A stretch of DNA of 64,000 nt from Oscillospiraceae bacterium (GTDB taxonomy: Bacteria; Bacillota; Clostridia; Oscillospirales; Ruminococcaceae). Position 1 is the first letter of the stretch. Each line of letters begins with the position of its first letter. Of the stretch, positions 44,363-53,206 are shown one piece after another. The position numbers were made by a program, and so were the translations under genes. The stretch is from contig CAAGBS010000047.1 in assembly GCA_900768125.1 (NCBI GenBank), forward strand, positions 14,551-78,550, given 5' to 3'. Under the pieces are notes generated by a model. The model had not been told where the DNA came from. It ran no database searches and was given only the letters and a program-made list of their open reading frames with translations.

Positions 44363-45706
44363 ATGGACAATACTTTCATGAAAGAAAAACCAGTACTGCC
44401 GCTGCTGCTTTCCATGGCGCTGCCGATGGTGGTATCTATGCTGGTAAATTCGCTGTACAATATTGTTGACAGCTTTTTCGTCGCGAAGATAAGCGACGAC
44501 GCAATGACCGCACTCTCGCTGGTATTTCCGGTGCAGAATTTCATCAACGCTGTCGGGATAGGCTTCGGCGTGGGAATAAATGCAGTCATCGCGTTCTATT
44601 GCGGCGCAGGCGACCACGAGCGTGCCGACCGCGCCGCAACCCTCGGGGTGCTTCTCTCGGCGATACACGGCGTGGTACTGACTGTAACAAGCATTGCGAT
44701 AATGCCTGCGTTCCTCGGTGCGTTCACGTCCTCGGAGAACGTCATCGGACTGGGCGTGCGCTATTCTAATATCGCTTTCCTGTTCACGCTGGTGATAAAT
44801 CTCGGAATGGCTTTCGAAAAGATATTCCAGGCGGTCGGCAGCATGAAGACCGCAATGGTAAGCCTGCTGTGCGGCTGCGTAACTAATATTATCCTCGACC
44901 CGATGCTGATTTTCGGCTGGGGATTCCCGAAAATGGGTATCGAGGGCGCCGCACTCGCCTCAGGAATAGGTCAGAGCGTGTCGCTTGCATTCTACATCGT
45001 GGTGTATATCCTGCGCCCGATAAGCGTGAAGCTTCGCCGGAAGCACCTCTCCTCCGACTGGAAAATGATAGGCAGGCTGTATTCCATCGGCATACCCGCC
45101 GCGCTCAACCTTGCACTCCCCTCAATACTGATTTCCGCGCTCAACGCTATCCTTGCGGAATTTGGCGATGAATACGTGCTTGTTCTCGGAATTTACTACA
45201 AACTGCAAACGTTCCTGTACCTCCCCGCCAGCGGACTTATCCAGGGAATGCGCCCGCTTGTCGGGTACAACTACGGTGCGGGGGAATACAAGCGAGTGAG
45301 CCATCTTTTCCGCATAGTGCTGATACTCAGCGGCGGGATAATGGCGGTCGGCACTGCGCTGTGCCTCGCTATACCCGGTCAGCTTATCGGAATGTTCACC
45401 GAGAACCCGGACACGATAGCCGCGGGCGGAACTGCCCTGCGTATCATAAGCGCGGGGTTCATCATCTCAGCCGTTTCAGTCACCGCCTCGGGAACGCTGG
45501 AGGGGCTTGGAAAAGGCGTCCCCTCGCTGCTAATTTCGCTGTGCAGATTTATTGTAGTGATAATCCCCGCGGCGTTCCTGCTGAGCCGCGGTTTCGGTGC
45601 GGGCGGGGTCTGGAATGCATTCTGGGTCACGGAAGCAATTACCGCCGCCGCTTCGCTGATAATTTACCGGAAGTCCGTGCAGCTGAATGAGAATAAATCT
45701 ATGTAA
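44363..45706 (+). CDS. MATE-family multidrug exporter, MepA-like
   Basis: A 447-residue inner-membrane antiporter with twelve helices in two homologous halves. It begins MDNTFMKEKPVLPLLLSMALPMVVSMLVNSLYNIVDSFFVAKIS and carries GMRPLVGYNYGAGEYKRV at the start of the second half's second helix pair, standard for MATE. It extrudes cationic compounds in exchange for Na+ or H+. AGGAGG precedes the start. Expression is probably switched by the leader terminator at 44302-44330, so it is likely induced by a small ligand. Confidence 0.94.
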   Translation: MDNTFMKEKPVLPLLLSMALPMVVSMLVNSLYNIVDSFFVAKISDDAMTALSLVFPVQNFINAVGIGFGVGINAVIAFYCGAGDHERADRAATLGVLLSAIHGVVLTVTSIAIMPAFLGAFTSSENVIGLGVRYSNIAFLFTLVINLGMAFEKIFQAVGSMKTAMVSLLCGCVTNIILDPMLIFGWGFPKMGIEGAALASGIGQSVSLAFYIVVYILRPISVKLRRKHLSSDWKMIGRLYSIGIPAALNLALPSILISALNAILAEFGDEYVLVLGIYYKLQTFLYLPASGLIQGMRPLVGYNYGAGEYKRVSHLFRIVLILSGGIMAVGTALCLAIPGQLIGMFTENPDTIAAGGTALRIISAGFIISAVSVTASGTLEGLGKGVPSLLISLCRFIVVIIPAAFLLSRGFGAGGVWNAFWVTEAITAAASLIIYRKSVQLNENKSM

Positions 45707-45800
45707 CACGAAAAAGCGCTGTAACGAATGAAGTTCATTGCACTCAAAACCTGCGATGGAAGCACCAGCAGAGCTCAATAAATTTTAAGCAGGATAAACC

Positions 45801-45831
45801 ATGCGGGTGGAAACCAATAGTTTCCACCCGC
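45801..45831. terminator. Terminator between the MATE and ABC permease genes
   Basis: A perfect 13-bp stem (TGCGGGTGGAAAC/GTTTCCACCCGCA) with a 5-base loop, then CTCGTTTTCTTTT on the plus strand. It lies between converging genes and can serve both. Confidence 0.9.
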
Positions 45832-45883
45832 ACTCGTTTTCTTTTGTGACGCCAATTCGTTCCGGCAGTCACTGGCGTATGAT

Positions 45884-48850
45884 TTACTCCCTGTTTTTCA
45901 GAACCTCGGCAGGCGTGATCTTACCGAGCTTTCTGACAAGAATAGCGGTTATAACATAGTAAACAGCCATCGTTCCGGCAAAGATTATCGGATAAATATA
46001 CAGCGGGAACGCAAGGTTTATTCCGCTTGTGACATTCGGGATAAACAGCGGAAATACCTTATCTATGATAAGCTTTGAAAGCGGAATTTCTATGAGCGCA
46101 CCTATTGCTATAAGCAGCGCATTTCCGTTGAGATAAAGCCTCTTTACGTCCCTTGTCTTGTAGCCGAACACCTTGACGAGTGAAATTCCGAACGAGGCGC
46201 GCTCTATCATAACGTTCAGCATAAGGAACATCACAGCGAAGAAAATTATTATCGCTATCACGATCAGCATAACGATCATCGACATCATAAGCTCCGTGAA
46301 AACAGCCGCCGAACGTTCGATATCAGTCTTCGTGGTCGTACCGTAAAGTCTGCCCTCGTCTATATCAAGCGGCTCATCGGAAAGGACGCAGTTGTAATAA
46401 TCATCGTCCTCGCCAAAAAGTTCCCGCATGCTGTCGATATCCATAAATACCATAAGCCCTGCGCTTTCATCGCATGTATCGGCAACAGTGAAAGCATAGT
46501 CCATGGAATTTGCGCTGTCGGTGAGTATGAATTTATCCCCCGTTGTTACGCCGTAGCGTTCAACCACTGATTTGCTCGCTGTTATAAGGCTCTTGCCCTT
46601 GTGTGTTTCTGCATTGTAATATTTGTTATCGCTGTCGATACCCATTACGGTTACGTCCAGATTATATCCCAGCTGTTCCTTTGAAAGCGATTTTGCAAAG
46701 CAGGCTTCTCCGCCCTCGGGGACTGTGGATTCAGGGTATTTCAGCGTATACATATATTCATATTTTGTGTCGCGGATAGTATCTATCCTTACGTTTTCGC
46801 AGAGGAAATAGCAGTCAACGCCGAGCATGAGAACAAGCAGCGAAAACAGCATACTCAGAAGAACGGTTATCCCCGTACGCATCTCGCGCAGCATCTGCCT
46901 TATCTGGAATCTGCGGATAAAGTTCTTGCTCCTGATTCTGACGCTGCTGTAACGTGCTGTTTTCTGTTCGTTGCGGATAAGCGAAAGCGCAGTCTGCGAA
47001 AGGCGCTTATTGATGACGAGCGTGTTCACTATCATTGAGATAACAGGCGGCATTACAACGCTGTAAATCACGAGGTACACCGGATAAACCGGCGCAAATT
47101 CAGGGAGCGAACAATACGCATATGTATCGAGCATCTGGTAATTCAGACCCACAGGTGAAAAGCCGATAAGCATACCGATTATTCCGCCTATAAATGCAAC
47201 GATGGTCGGCAGGGTTATGTAATGCGCGATAAGGTTCTTTTTCTTTGCACCAAGCGCGTAAAGAGCGCCGATAACGCTGCTTTCGCGCTGTATCTGATGA
47301 ATCACGAAAACAGAGATAACATAAGCGAGAAGCATCATAAGTATAACGCCCACGCCAAGTCCCGCAAGCCTGTTCATTATTACATCGCCCTTTGCGCCGG
47401 CGATACGGACATTCTCCGCCCTCTTTACAAACATCGTAAGGTTGTCGAGGTCAACATCGAAAACCTCGTCCAGCAGCTTGTCGGTTTCCGTTTTAAGCTC
47501 AGAAATTCCGTCCGCAAGCTCAGAAGCGCCATCATAAGCGTCCTTTGCGCCGTCCGCCAGTCCCTTCGAACCGTCAAGCGCGTCCTTCACGCCGCCGGAG
47601 AGCTTCTCAGAGCCGTCCAGAGCCTCATTTGCCCCGATCGAAAGAGCAGATGCACCGTCAGCCGCCGCATTAACGCTGTCCGCGTAAGTCTTTGTGCCGT
47701 CTGCATAAGCTTTCACGCTGTCAAGCGAGGATTTAAGCTGTGTAAGCTCCTCGCTTTTCGTGATACCGATCAGCATATCCAGAGTTTCACCATAATTATC
47801 GGCAGTGAGCTCGATACCCTGTCCCATTGCGGCAAGGCTCTGCGACGCCTGGGCAAGAAGCGCGCTGAATATTTCGGAAGAGCCGCCCGATATCATCTCC
47901 CCGGAATCGTCAAGCGATTTCATTCCGTCCGATAATTCGTCCGCACCGCCGGAAAGCTCGTCTATTCCGTCAGTAAGCTTCACCGAACCGTCGTAAAGCT
48001 CACCAAGCCCGCTATGGAGCTTATCTGCTCCGTCCGCAAGATCCTTCATGCCGTCTTTTAGCTCCTGCGAACCGTCATAAAGCTCATTTATGCCGTTACG
48101 GAGATCGTCGCGTTGCTGCAGGGCTTTCCCGACCGTTTCAAGATAATATTTATCGGTAACGTCCTTGTAGTTGAACTCAAAATCCTTTATAGTTTCCTTG
48201 AGTTCCTCGTCAGTCGCTTTGCTGTTCAGGAGATAAGCATAGCAAAGGTCCTCTGCCTGCTGCGAGGTATCATTTCTGATATAGTCGTACTGTTCGTCGG
48301 AAACAAACAGAAGTCCGAATCCGACGCTTGAAACCGCCGTATCCGAGAACTTGTCAAACGGGGTGTCATAGTCGGGAGTTGTGCCTATGCCAACGATCTC
48401 AAATTCGATACCGCCGGCTGTAAGCCTGTCGCCGACCGCCAGAGAATGTTCCTCACAGTAGCGTTTTTCAGCGACCGCTTCGTTCATTTTTTCGGCATAT
48501 CTGCCGCTGTCAAGTTCCACAAGGTCGATATCGCTTCTGTTCTTAAAAACGCGGAGCTTTGAGCCGTCCCCGGCAAAGACGTCAATGCTGAAATGACTTT
48601 CAAGCGTGACGCCCATGTCGGTTATCTGCTTTTCCTGCTCATCGGTGAGGGGGATAAATACTCCGAACTGACCGTCCTCTACCCTGTTCATTTCGCCGTG
48701 TTCGTCCGACCTTACTATGATGGTATCTGCGCTGGAAACCACCGCAACGATAACATACATTCCAAACACGATAAGCAGCACCAGTGCGGCATATCGCGCA
48801 AAATTCGATTTAAGCTCGCGCAGGAGCCTTTTTCTAAGTACCTTGTTCAT
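45884..48850 (-). CDS. FtsX/MacB-type ABC permease with YhgE/Pip-like repeat insert
   Basis: A 988-residue membrane protein. It has an N-terminal membrane helix, a large outside region, a first FtsX domain (VGVILMMLLAYVISVFVIHQIQRESSVIGALYALGAKKKN) and a C-terminal FtsX domain (VMIERASFGISLVKVFGYKTRDVKRLYL). The outside region contains about ten heptad-like repeats of the form LxDGxxELxDG (roughly residues 240-450), the pattern seen in YhgE/Pip proteins and some RND exporters. It pairs with the ATPase gene upstream, with which it shares a TAATG overlap. Such permeases export peptides, lipids or antibiotics, or act as mechanotransmitters. A TetR regulator sits upstream. Confidence 0.9.
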   Translation of the reverse strand: MNKVLRKRLLRELKSNFARYAALVLLIVFGMYVIVAVVSSADTIIVRSDEHGEMNRVEDGQFGVFIPLTDEQEKQITDMGVTLESHFSIDVFAGDGSKLRVFKNRSDIDLVELDSGRYAEKMNEAVAEKRYCEEHSLAVGDRLTAGGIEFEIVGIGTTPDYDTPFDKFSDTAVSSVGFGLLFVSDEQYDYIRNDTSQQAEDLCYAYLLNSKATDEELKETIKDFEFNYKDVTDKYYLETVGKALQQRDDLRNGINELYDGSQELKDGMKDLADGADKLHSGLGELYDGSVKLTDGIDELSGGADELSDGMKSLDDSGEMISGGSSEIFSALLAQASQSLAAMGQGIELTADNYGETLDMLIGITKSEELTQLKSSLDSVKAYADGTKTYADSVNAAADGASALSIGANEALDGSEKLSGGVKDALDGSKGLADGAKDAYDGASELADGISELKTETDKLLDEVFDVDLDNLTMFVKRAENVRIAGAKGDVIMNRLAGLGVGVILMMLLAYVISVFVIHQIQRESSVIGALYALGAKKKNLIAHYITLPTIVAFIGGIIGMLIGFSPVGLNYQMLDTYAYCSLPEFAPVYPVYLVIYSVVMPPVISMIVNTLVINKRLSQTALSLIRNEQKTARYSSVRIRSKNFIRRFQIRQMLREMRTGITVLLSMLFSLLVLMLGVDCYFLCENVRIDTIRDTKYEYMYTLKYPESTVPEGGEACFAKSLSKEQLGYNLDVTVMGIDSDNKYYNAETHKGKSLITASKSVVERYGVTTGDKFILTDSANSMDYAFTVADTCDESAGLMVFMDIDSMRELFGEDDDYYNCVLSDEPLDIDEGRLYGTTTKTDIERSAAVFTELMMSMIVMLIVIAIIIFFAVMFLMLNVMIERASFGISLVKVFGYKTRDVKRLYLNGNALLIAIGALIEIPLSKLIIDKVFPLFIPNVTSGINLAFPLYIYPIIFAGTMAVYYVITAILVRKLGKITPAEVLKNRE

Positions 48851-49551
48851 TACAGATCCTCCAGCTCGGCAGCAGGTATGCGGGTTTCGTTAAGATAATC
48901 CTTTCTGATGAGTCCGTCCTTGACGATTATAACTTTATGCACCATATTCTTGATCGCGTTGTTGTGAGTTACAATAAGCATTGTCGTGCCATATTTCCGG
49001 TTGACCTTTTCAAGAAGGACAAGAATATCCTTGGAGGTTTTCGAGTCGAGCGCTCCGGTTGGCTCATCGCACAGAAGCAGCTTCGGATTCTTTATAAGCG
49101 CCCTTGCTATTGCGCATCTCTGCTGCTGACCGCCGGAAAGCTGCGACGGGAACTTGTACCTGTGCTCGGAAAGTCCCAGCGTTGTGAGAAGCTCCTCCAT
49201 GTCCAGCGGAGAATCGGAAAGGTATTCGCAGACCTGAATGTTTTCCTCGACAGTGAGGTTCGGGACGAGGTTGTAGAACTGGAAAATGAACCCGAGATTT
49301 TCCTTTCGGTAATCTGCCAGCTTGTCGGGCTTCAGACCGAAAATTTCCTTTCCATCGACCTTTACTGAACCGCTGTCCATCGTATCAAGACCGCCTATAC
49401 AGTTGAGAAGCGTGGATTTTCCGGAGCCGCTCGTGCCCTGTATAACGCACATCTGTCCCTTTTCAACGCCTGTGCTCACGCCCTTCAGGACCTGAATATA
49501 GCTTGCGTCGGTTCCGTAGCTTTTCTTTACATCTTTGATCTCCAGATACAT
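48850..49551 (-). CDS. ABC transporter ATPase of the LolD/MacB type
   Basis: A 233-residue ATPase with Walker A GTSGSGKS (residues 39-46), signature LSGGQQQRCAIARAL, Walker B LLLCDEPTGALDSKTS and the His switch VTHNNAI. These features put it with LolD/MacB ATPases that work with FtsX-type permeases. The stop overlaps the permease start by one base (TAATG). Two copies of a palindromic operator lie upstream of it (49584-49600 and 49702-49714), so it is probably repressed by the adjacent TetR protein. Confidence 0.95.
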   Translation of the reverse strand: MYLEIKDVKKSYGTDASYIQVLKGVSTGVEKGQMCVIQGTSGSGKSTLLNCIGGLDTMDSGSVKVDGKEIFGLKPDKLADYRKENLGFIFQFYNLVPNLTVEENIQVCEYLSDSPLDMEELLTTLGLSEHRYKFPSQLSGGQQQRCAIARALIKNPKLLLCDEPTGALDSKTSKDILVLLEKVNRKYGTTMLIVTHNNAIKNMVHKVIIVKDGLIRKDYLNETRIPAAELEDL

Positions 49552-49583
49552 TTTCTTTCCTCCGAATTCTTAAAAAGTTTACC

Positions 49584-49600
49584 GCATAACACTGTTATGC
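49584..49600. promoter_or_regulatory. Palindromic operator, copy 1 (upstream of the ABC genes)
   Basis: GCATAACACTGTTATGC is a perfect 8-1-8 palindrome 33 bases before the ABC ATPase start. It shares the ATAAC-N3-GTTAT core with three further copies around the tetR gene, so it is the likely binding site of the TetR protein. Confidence 0.82.
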
Positions 49601-49701
49601 AATATGCGTATTATTTGCCGCCCGAAAGCGGCTTATAAATGCAGAAACGCTCTTTTGAACGTTTCGTTTTACCAAATGGCAATCTCTGAAGTTAACTCAG
49701 G

Positions 49702-49714
49702 ATAACGCTGTTAT
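49702..49714. promoter_or_regulatory. Palindromic operator, copy 2 (upstream of the ABC genes)
   Basis: ATAACGCTGTTAT, the same ATAAC-N3-GTTAT core, between the tetR stop and the ABC ATPase gene. Confidence 0.75.
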
Positions 49715-49755
49715 GTCGAGCCTATAATTTTTGCCGCCGACCGGCGGCTCAAATT

Positions 49756-50382
49756 TCAGTCCTGAACTATCATAGTGAACCAGATATTTATAAGGAACTC
49801 CATTATTCTCCTCATGTGGAGCTTTGCATTTTCCACATCTCTTTCATGCGTCAGGAGATGCGTGTATGCGTCAACGCTGATGTGAGTTATCCAATGGAGC
49901 ATATATTCGTCAACGTGATATCCCGGCATTTTCTGCGCTGCCCTGTCAGCCGAATCCCGAAAGCCCCGCTCAGTCATATCGACCACCATATCGACCGCGT
50001 TTTCGTACTCTGAACCCTGCGCCTTTGTCAGCAGGAGGATAAACACGTCATAATACTGATACATATACTCGACAAGAGCGTCCATACCTCCATGGGTATC
50101 GATGTGGTATTCCGCTGTCAGAACCGCCGGGTCATCGCTTGCCATTTCCTCGGCGTCATTCATATAATGCTCGTTCAGCAGCCGGCAAAGCTCTTTAAGC
50201 GGCGGATCGACAATGGCGGCAAAAAGATCGTTTTTATTCTTGAAAAAGAAATACAGCGCTCCGGTCGTAACGCCTGCTTCGGCGCATATTTTTCGCAGCG
50301 AAGCTTTCATATATCCCTTTTCAGAAAATTCAGCCAGCGCGCTTTTCAGCAGCTTTTCTCTCGTTTCAAGTTCATCGCCCAT
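49756..50382 (-). CDS. TetR-family transcriptional repressor of the ABC exporter
   Basis: A 208-residue regulator with the TetR helix-turn-helix near the N-terminus (LLKSALAEFSEKGYMKASLRKICAEAGVTTGALYFFFKNKNDLFAAI) and a helical ligand-binding domain after it. The start is ATG at 50382, 6 bases after GAAGGAAGGTG; the longer GTG frame to 50400 is less likely. Its own promoter (50419-50447) has a palindrome overlapping the -10 region and another further upstream, indicating autorepression. The same palindrome lies twice before the ABC genes, making a closed efflux circuit. The inducer is unknown. Confidence 0.94.
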   Translation of the reverse strand: MGDELETREKLLKSALAEFSEKGYMKASLRKICAEAGVTTGALYFFFKNKNDLFAAIVDPPLKELCRLLNEHYMNDAEEMASDDPAVLTAEYHIDTHGGMDALVEYMYQYYDVFILLLTKAQGSEYENAVDMVVDMTERGFRDSADRAAQKMPGYHVDEYMLHWITHISVDAYTHLLTHERDVENAKLHMRRIMEFLINIWFTMIVQD

Positions 50383-50407
50383 TTTGTCACCTTCCTTCAC
50401 GCCTCAC

Positions 50408-50420
50408 ATAACATTGTTAT
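50408..50420. promoter_or_regulatory. Palindromic operator, copy 3 (over the tetR -10 region)
   Basis: ATAACAATGTTAT (either strand) abuts and overlaps the tetR -10 element TAAGAT by two bases, a position that would block RNA polymerase. Confidence 0.82.
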
Positions 50421-50447
50421 CTTAGCACAAATATGCGCTCTTGTCAA
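50419..50447 (-). promoter_or_regulatory. Promoter of tetR
   Basis: Minus strand TTGACA (50442-50447), 17-base spacer with TTTGTG before the -10, TAAGAT (50419-50424). Confidence 0.82.
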
Positions 50448-50486
50448 TAGCCCTGCACTGATTTCAGCATATTACACAAAGAAGCA

Positions 50487-50503
50487 GCATAACGCTGTTA
50501 TGC
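50487..50503. promoter_or_regulatory. Palindromic operator, copy 4 (upstream of tetR promoter)
   Basis: GCATAACGCTGTTATGC, 7-3-7 palindrome with the same core as the other three copies, about 40 bases upstream of the tetR -35. Confidence 0.8.
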
Positions 50504-50603
50504 ACATTGTATACTCCAACAAATAAAGTTTCAGCTTATGGTCACCTCCAAAAAACTCATGTGAGCAAAACCGGTTTTTAAAGGTTCCCTTTCAATAATA
50601 ACA

Positions 50604-50636
50604 GCACCGAAAGTGAACGAAAATCACTTCCGGTGC
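50604..50636. terminator. Terminator after the PfkB kinase gene
   Basis: Arms 50604-50616 and 50624-50636 form a 12-13-bp stem (GCACCG-A-AAGTGA / TCACTT-C-CGGTGC) with a 7-base loop, 11 bases from the kinase stop codon. A related hairpin, with its loop reversed, lies at 60676-60712. Confidence 0.8.
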
Positions 50637-50647
50637 CGTTAATTATA

Positions 50648-51451
50648 TCAGAACCCGCCGTAATGCTTCAGGGTTTCTGCTGCGATCTCAGAACCAACCC
50701 TCATAGCCTTTTCAATATCATTTTCAAGCATATATGAGCATACAAATCCGGCGTGATAGCTGTCGCCGCACCCGGTCGTATCAATTACGGTATCGACCTT
50801 TACAGCCTGCACTCTGAATTCCTGCCCTTTAAAGTATGTGACGCTTCCCCGTTCTGCAAGGGATATATTGAACAGGCAATCATACTTACACGATAACTCT
50901 CTGAACTTCGGCAGCAGTTCCTCCGAGCCGCTTATCATAAAGAAATCAATGTACGGTGCAAGCCGTTCCATATCAGCAAAATCCCTGTAGACGTCAAAAT
51001 CCACCGCGAGCTTAAATCCGGACGTTTTCCTCAGTTCAACCACCTGCGAAAAACACGAAGCCCAGAAGTGAACAAAGACCACATCGGATTCGGATAATAT
51101 TCTGATTTCATCATCGTTCAGAATGATGTCATCAAGTATTTTTCCGTTCCATGAATCATCTTTATAATACCTGTCGCCGTCTGCTGTAAGGTATGTCATA
51201 TTATTGGCAGTCTGATACCTTTCATCAGTGCGTATATGGCTTTTATCAATATCAAGCCTTGATATTGAATCCATTATCGCTTCCGCATATTTATCTTTTC
51301 CGACAATTCCAAGCAGCGTAACATCTATCTCATCAAAGCGAGAGGCATGGGCAGCAAAATTCAGCGCTTCTCCTCCTGGTCTGATTATGTCAGTACCGTC
51401 AAAAACATCGGCACATATACACGGCAGCGCAGTAAGTTTTATTCTTTTCAT
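50648..51451 (-). CDS. PfkB-family sugar kinase
   Basis: A 267-residue ribokinase-fold kinase. The N-terminal substrate motif is RPGGEALNFAAHASRF, and the C-terminal catalytic motif is DTTGCGDSYHAGFVCS, where the aspartate of GCGD is the base; the family usually has GAGD. The substrate sugar is not predictable, though the motif order is like fructoselysine/fructose-type kinases. The start is ATG at 51451 (MKRIKLTALPCICADV) after GAGGTTG. It ends EETLKHYGGF. A second C-terminal remnant ending KHCGGF is found at 60731, so a paralog existed nearby. Confidence 0.88.
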   Translation of the reverse strand: MKRIKLTALPCICADVFDGTDIIRPGGEALNFAAHASRFDEIDVTLLGIVGKDKYAEAIMDSISRLDIDKSHIRTDERYQTANNMTYLTADGDRYYKDDSWNGKILDDIILNDDEIRILSESDVVFVHFWASCFSQVVELRKTSGFKLAVDFDVYRDFADMERLAPYIDFFMISGSEELLPKFRELSCKYDCLFNISLAERGSVTYFKGQEFRVQAVKVDTVIDTTGCGDSYHAGFVCSYMLENDIEKAMRVGSEIAAETLKHYGGF

Positions 51452-51490
51452 TCTACAACCTCGCAAAATTCGACATAATAACACAAACCA

Positions 51491-51519
51491 ATTATATCAC
51501 AAAATGTAAATCAAGTCAA
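51491..51519 (-). promoter_or_regulatory. Promoter of the PfkB kinase
   Basis: Minus strand TTGACT (51514-51519), 17-base spacer ending TTTTGTGA, TATAAT (51491-51496), about 40 bases upstream of the kinase start. Confidence 0.82.
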
Positions 51520-51590
51520 GGGAAATACACATATGGTATAAGATTTACCCGTATAAATTCAAACCATAATAACAAGATTTGTGATCAGCA

Positions 51591-51800
51591 TTATCGCTGA
51601 TATTTATCCCTATATTCCGCCGGAGTTTTACCGGAGTACTTTCTGAATACCCTTGAAAAATGGCTCTGCGATGAGAAACCGAGGTAGGAACTTATTGCTG
51701 CGGCAGATTTGTCTGAATAACGAAGACCGGTATTCCTGTCATATTTCCCATAGCCTTACATATATAGCTCAAATCAATATCATTCATTTCGAACTTCCAA
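51591..51800 (-). pseudogene. AraC-family regulator, C-terminal remnant
   Basis: Read on the minus strand, codons before the TAA at 51591-51593 give LRYSDKSAAAISSYLGFSSQ and SHFSRVFRKYSGKTPAEYRD, which is the second helix-turn-helix of AraC-family regulators. Upstream in another frame, SYICKAMG is recognisable as the first helix-turn-helix, followed by a deletion and frameshift. The effector-binding domain is missing. Such a regulator, facing away from glycosidase genes, fits a former rhamnoside-responsive activator. It cannot encode a working protein as seen. Confidence 0.8.
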
Positions 51801-51901
51801 AACATTACAATTATACTATATATCATACGAAAATGCAAGAAGAAAAGTTGAAATTATGATAATATAACAATAGAAAATAATAATAAGGAGGCGGTTTTAG
51901 T

Positions 51902-53206
51902 GAACCTGCAACAGCATTCCCCACTGCGGTAACTACCGCTTCAGGCTGGAATACCGATAATCTTTACCGCATGGGCAGAGCGATCGCAGAGGAGTGCCGG
52001 CATTACGGCGTTCACGTCCGCGCAAACATAAAGCGAAATCCTCTCTGCGAAAGGAATTTCGAGTATTTCTCGGAAGATCCGCTTCTCTCCGGAAAGATGG
52101 GCGCAGCGGATGTAAACGGAGTGCAGTCGCAGGGAGTAGGCGTTTCAGTCAAGCACTTTACGCTCAACAACAGCAAAAACCTCCGTTTCATGGGAAACAG
52201 CGTTGCGGACGAGCGAGCTATGCGTGAAATATATCTCCGCTCGTTTGAACGCATAGTGAAAGACTCCCGCCCAGCAACCATGATGTGCGCTTACAACCGC
52301 ATAAACGGCACCTATTGTTCCGAAAAAAAGTGGCTGCTAACAGATGTCCTGCGAAATGAATGGGGTTTCGGCGGAGCGGTAATGACCGACTGGGGCGCAA
52401 TACGGGAGTGCGTCCCCGCACTGGAGGCAGGTCTTGACCTTGAAATGCCGGGAGATACGCCGATATGCCGCCGTATTCTTGACGGCATCGGCAGCGGCGG
52501 GCTTTCAAAAAAGGCGCTTGATGACGCTGCGATGAATGTCCTGAATCTTGTGGAGAAGTACGCCGTAAATGCCGGAACGTGCAGCGCCGATTTTGACGCG
52601 CATAACGCCCTTGCAGCCCAGATTGCAGAAGACTGCGCCGTACTCATGAAGAACGATGGTATTCTTCCTCTCAGGAAAAACTCAGCAGGAGGTCTACAAA
52701 GAGGGAATCTTCGCAGGCTACCGCTATTACCTGACCGCAGGCAGGAGAGTGCGCTATCCGTTTGGCTACGGTCTTTCGTATACGTCTTTCAGCTATTCTG
52801 ATATGAGCGTTCTGCGAAACGGCGATGATATCCTGATTTCCAGCACGTTCACGAACACCGGAAAATGTCTCGGCGCGGAGGTGGTTCAGGTTTACTCCTC
52901 AGCGCCCGAAAGCGGAATATTCAAGCCGCTCCGCGAGTTTCACAAAGCTGTACCTCGAACCCGGCGAAAGCAGAAAAGTCACTCTGTCATTCCCCGTGAG
53001 CGACCTCAGTTATTATAACACAAACGAAAAAGCCTGGTTCTTGAATAAGATAACTGACGAAATTTTCGAGGATATGAGCGGCATGAAAATACCGGCCCTC
53101 CCGCAGAGTTATCCGCTTACGCTGGAATCAAGATTTACGGATCTGCAGCAGAGTTTGATGGGACGTATTCTTTTCAACGCCGTACTCAGGCTGCAAACAA
53201 GCAGAT
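51902..53206 (+). pseudogene. Glycoside hydrolase family 3 beta-glucosidase-like gene, decayed
   Basis: Three fragments of one GH3 enzyme are visible. The first (frame through 51971-52690) reads PATAFPTAVTTASGWNTDNLYRMG, then KRNPLCERNFEYFSEDPLLSG, VSVKHFTLNN, and AVMTDWGAIRECVPALEAGLDLEMPGD, which includes the nucleophile aspartate of TDWG. It breaks off after DGILPLRK. The second (about 52687-52950) has VYKEGIFAGYRYYLTAG and RYPFGYGLSYTSFSYSD. The third, in yet another frame, has KLYLEPGESRKVTLSFPVSDLSYYNTNEKAWFLN and ends ESRFTDLQQSLMGRILFNAVL. The N-terminus, much of the middle and frame continuity are lost. AGGAGG at 51887 still precedes it. Confidence 0.88.

Noticed and set aside
47222..47935. 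A 237-codon plus-strand frame opposite the ABC permease
   Set aside because: It is the antisense of the repeat region of the permease; periodic codons there create long open frames on the other strand.
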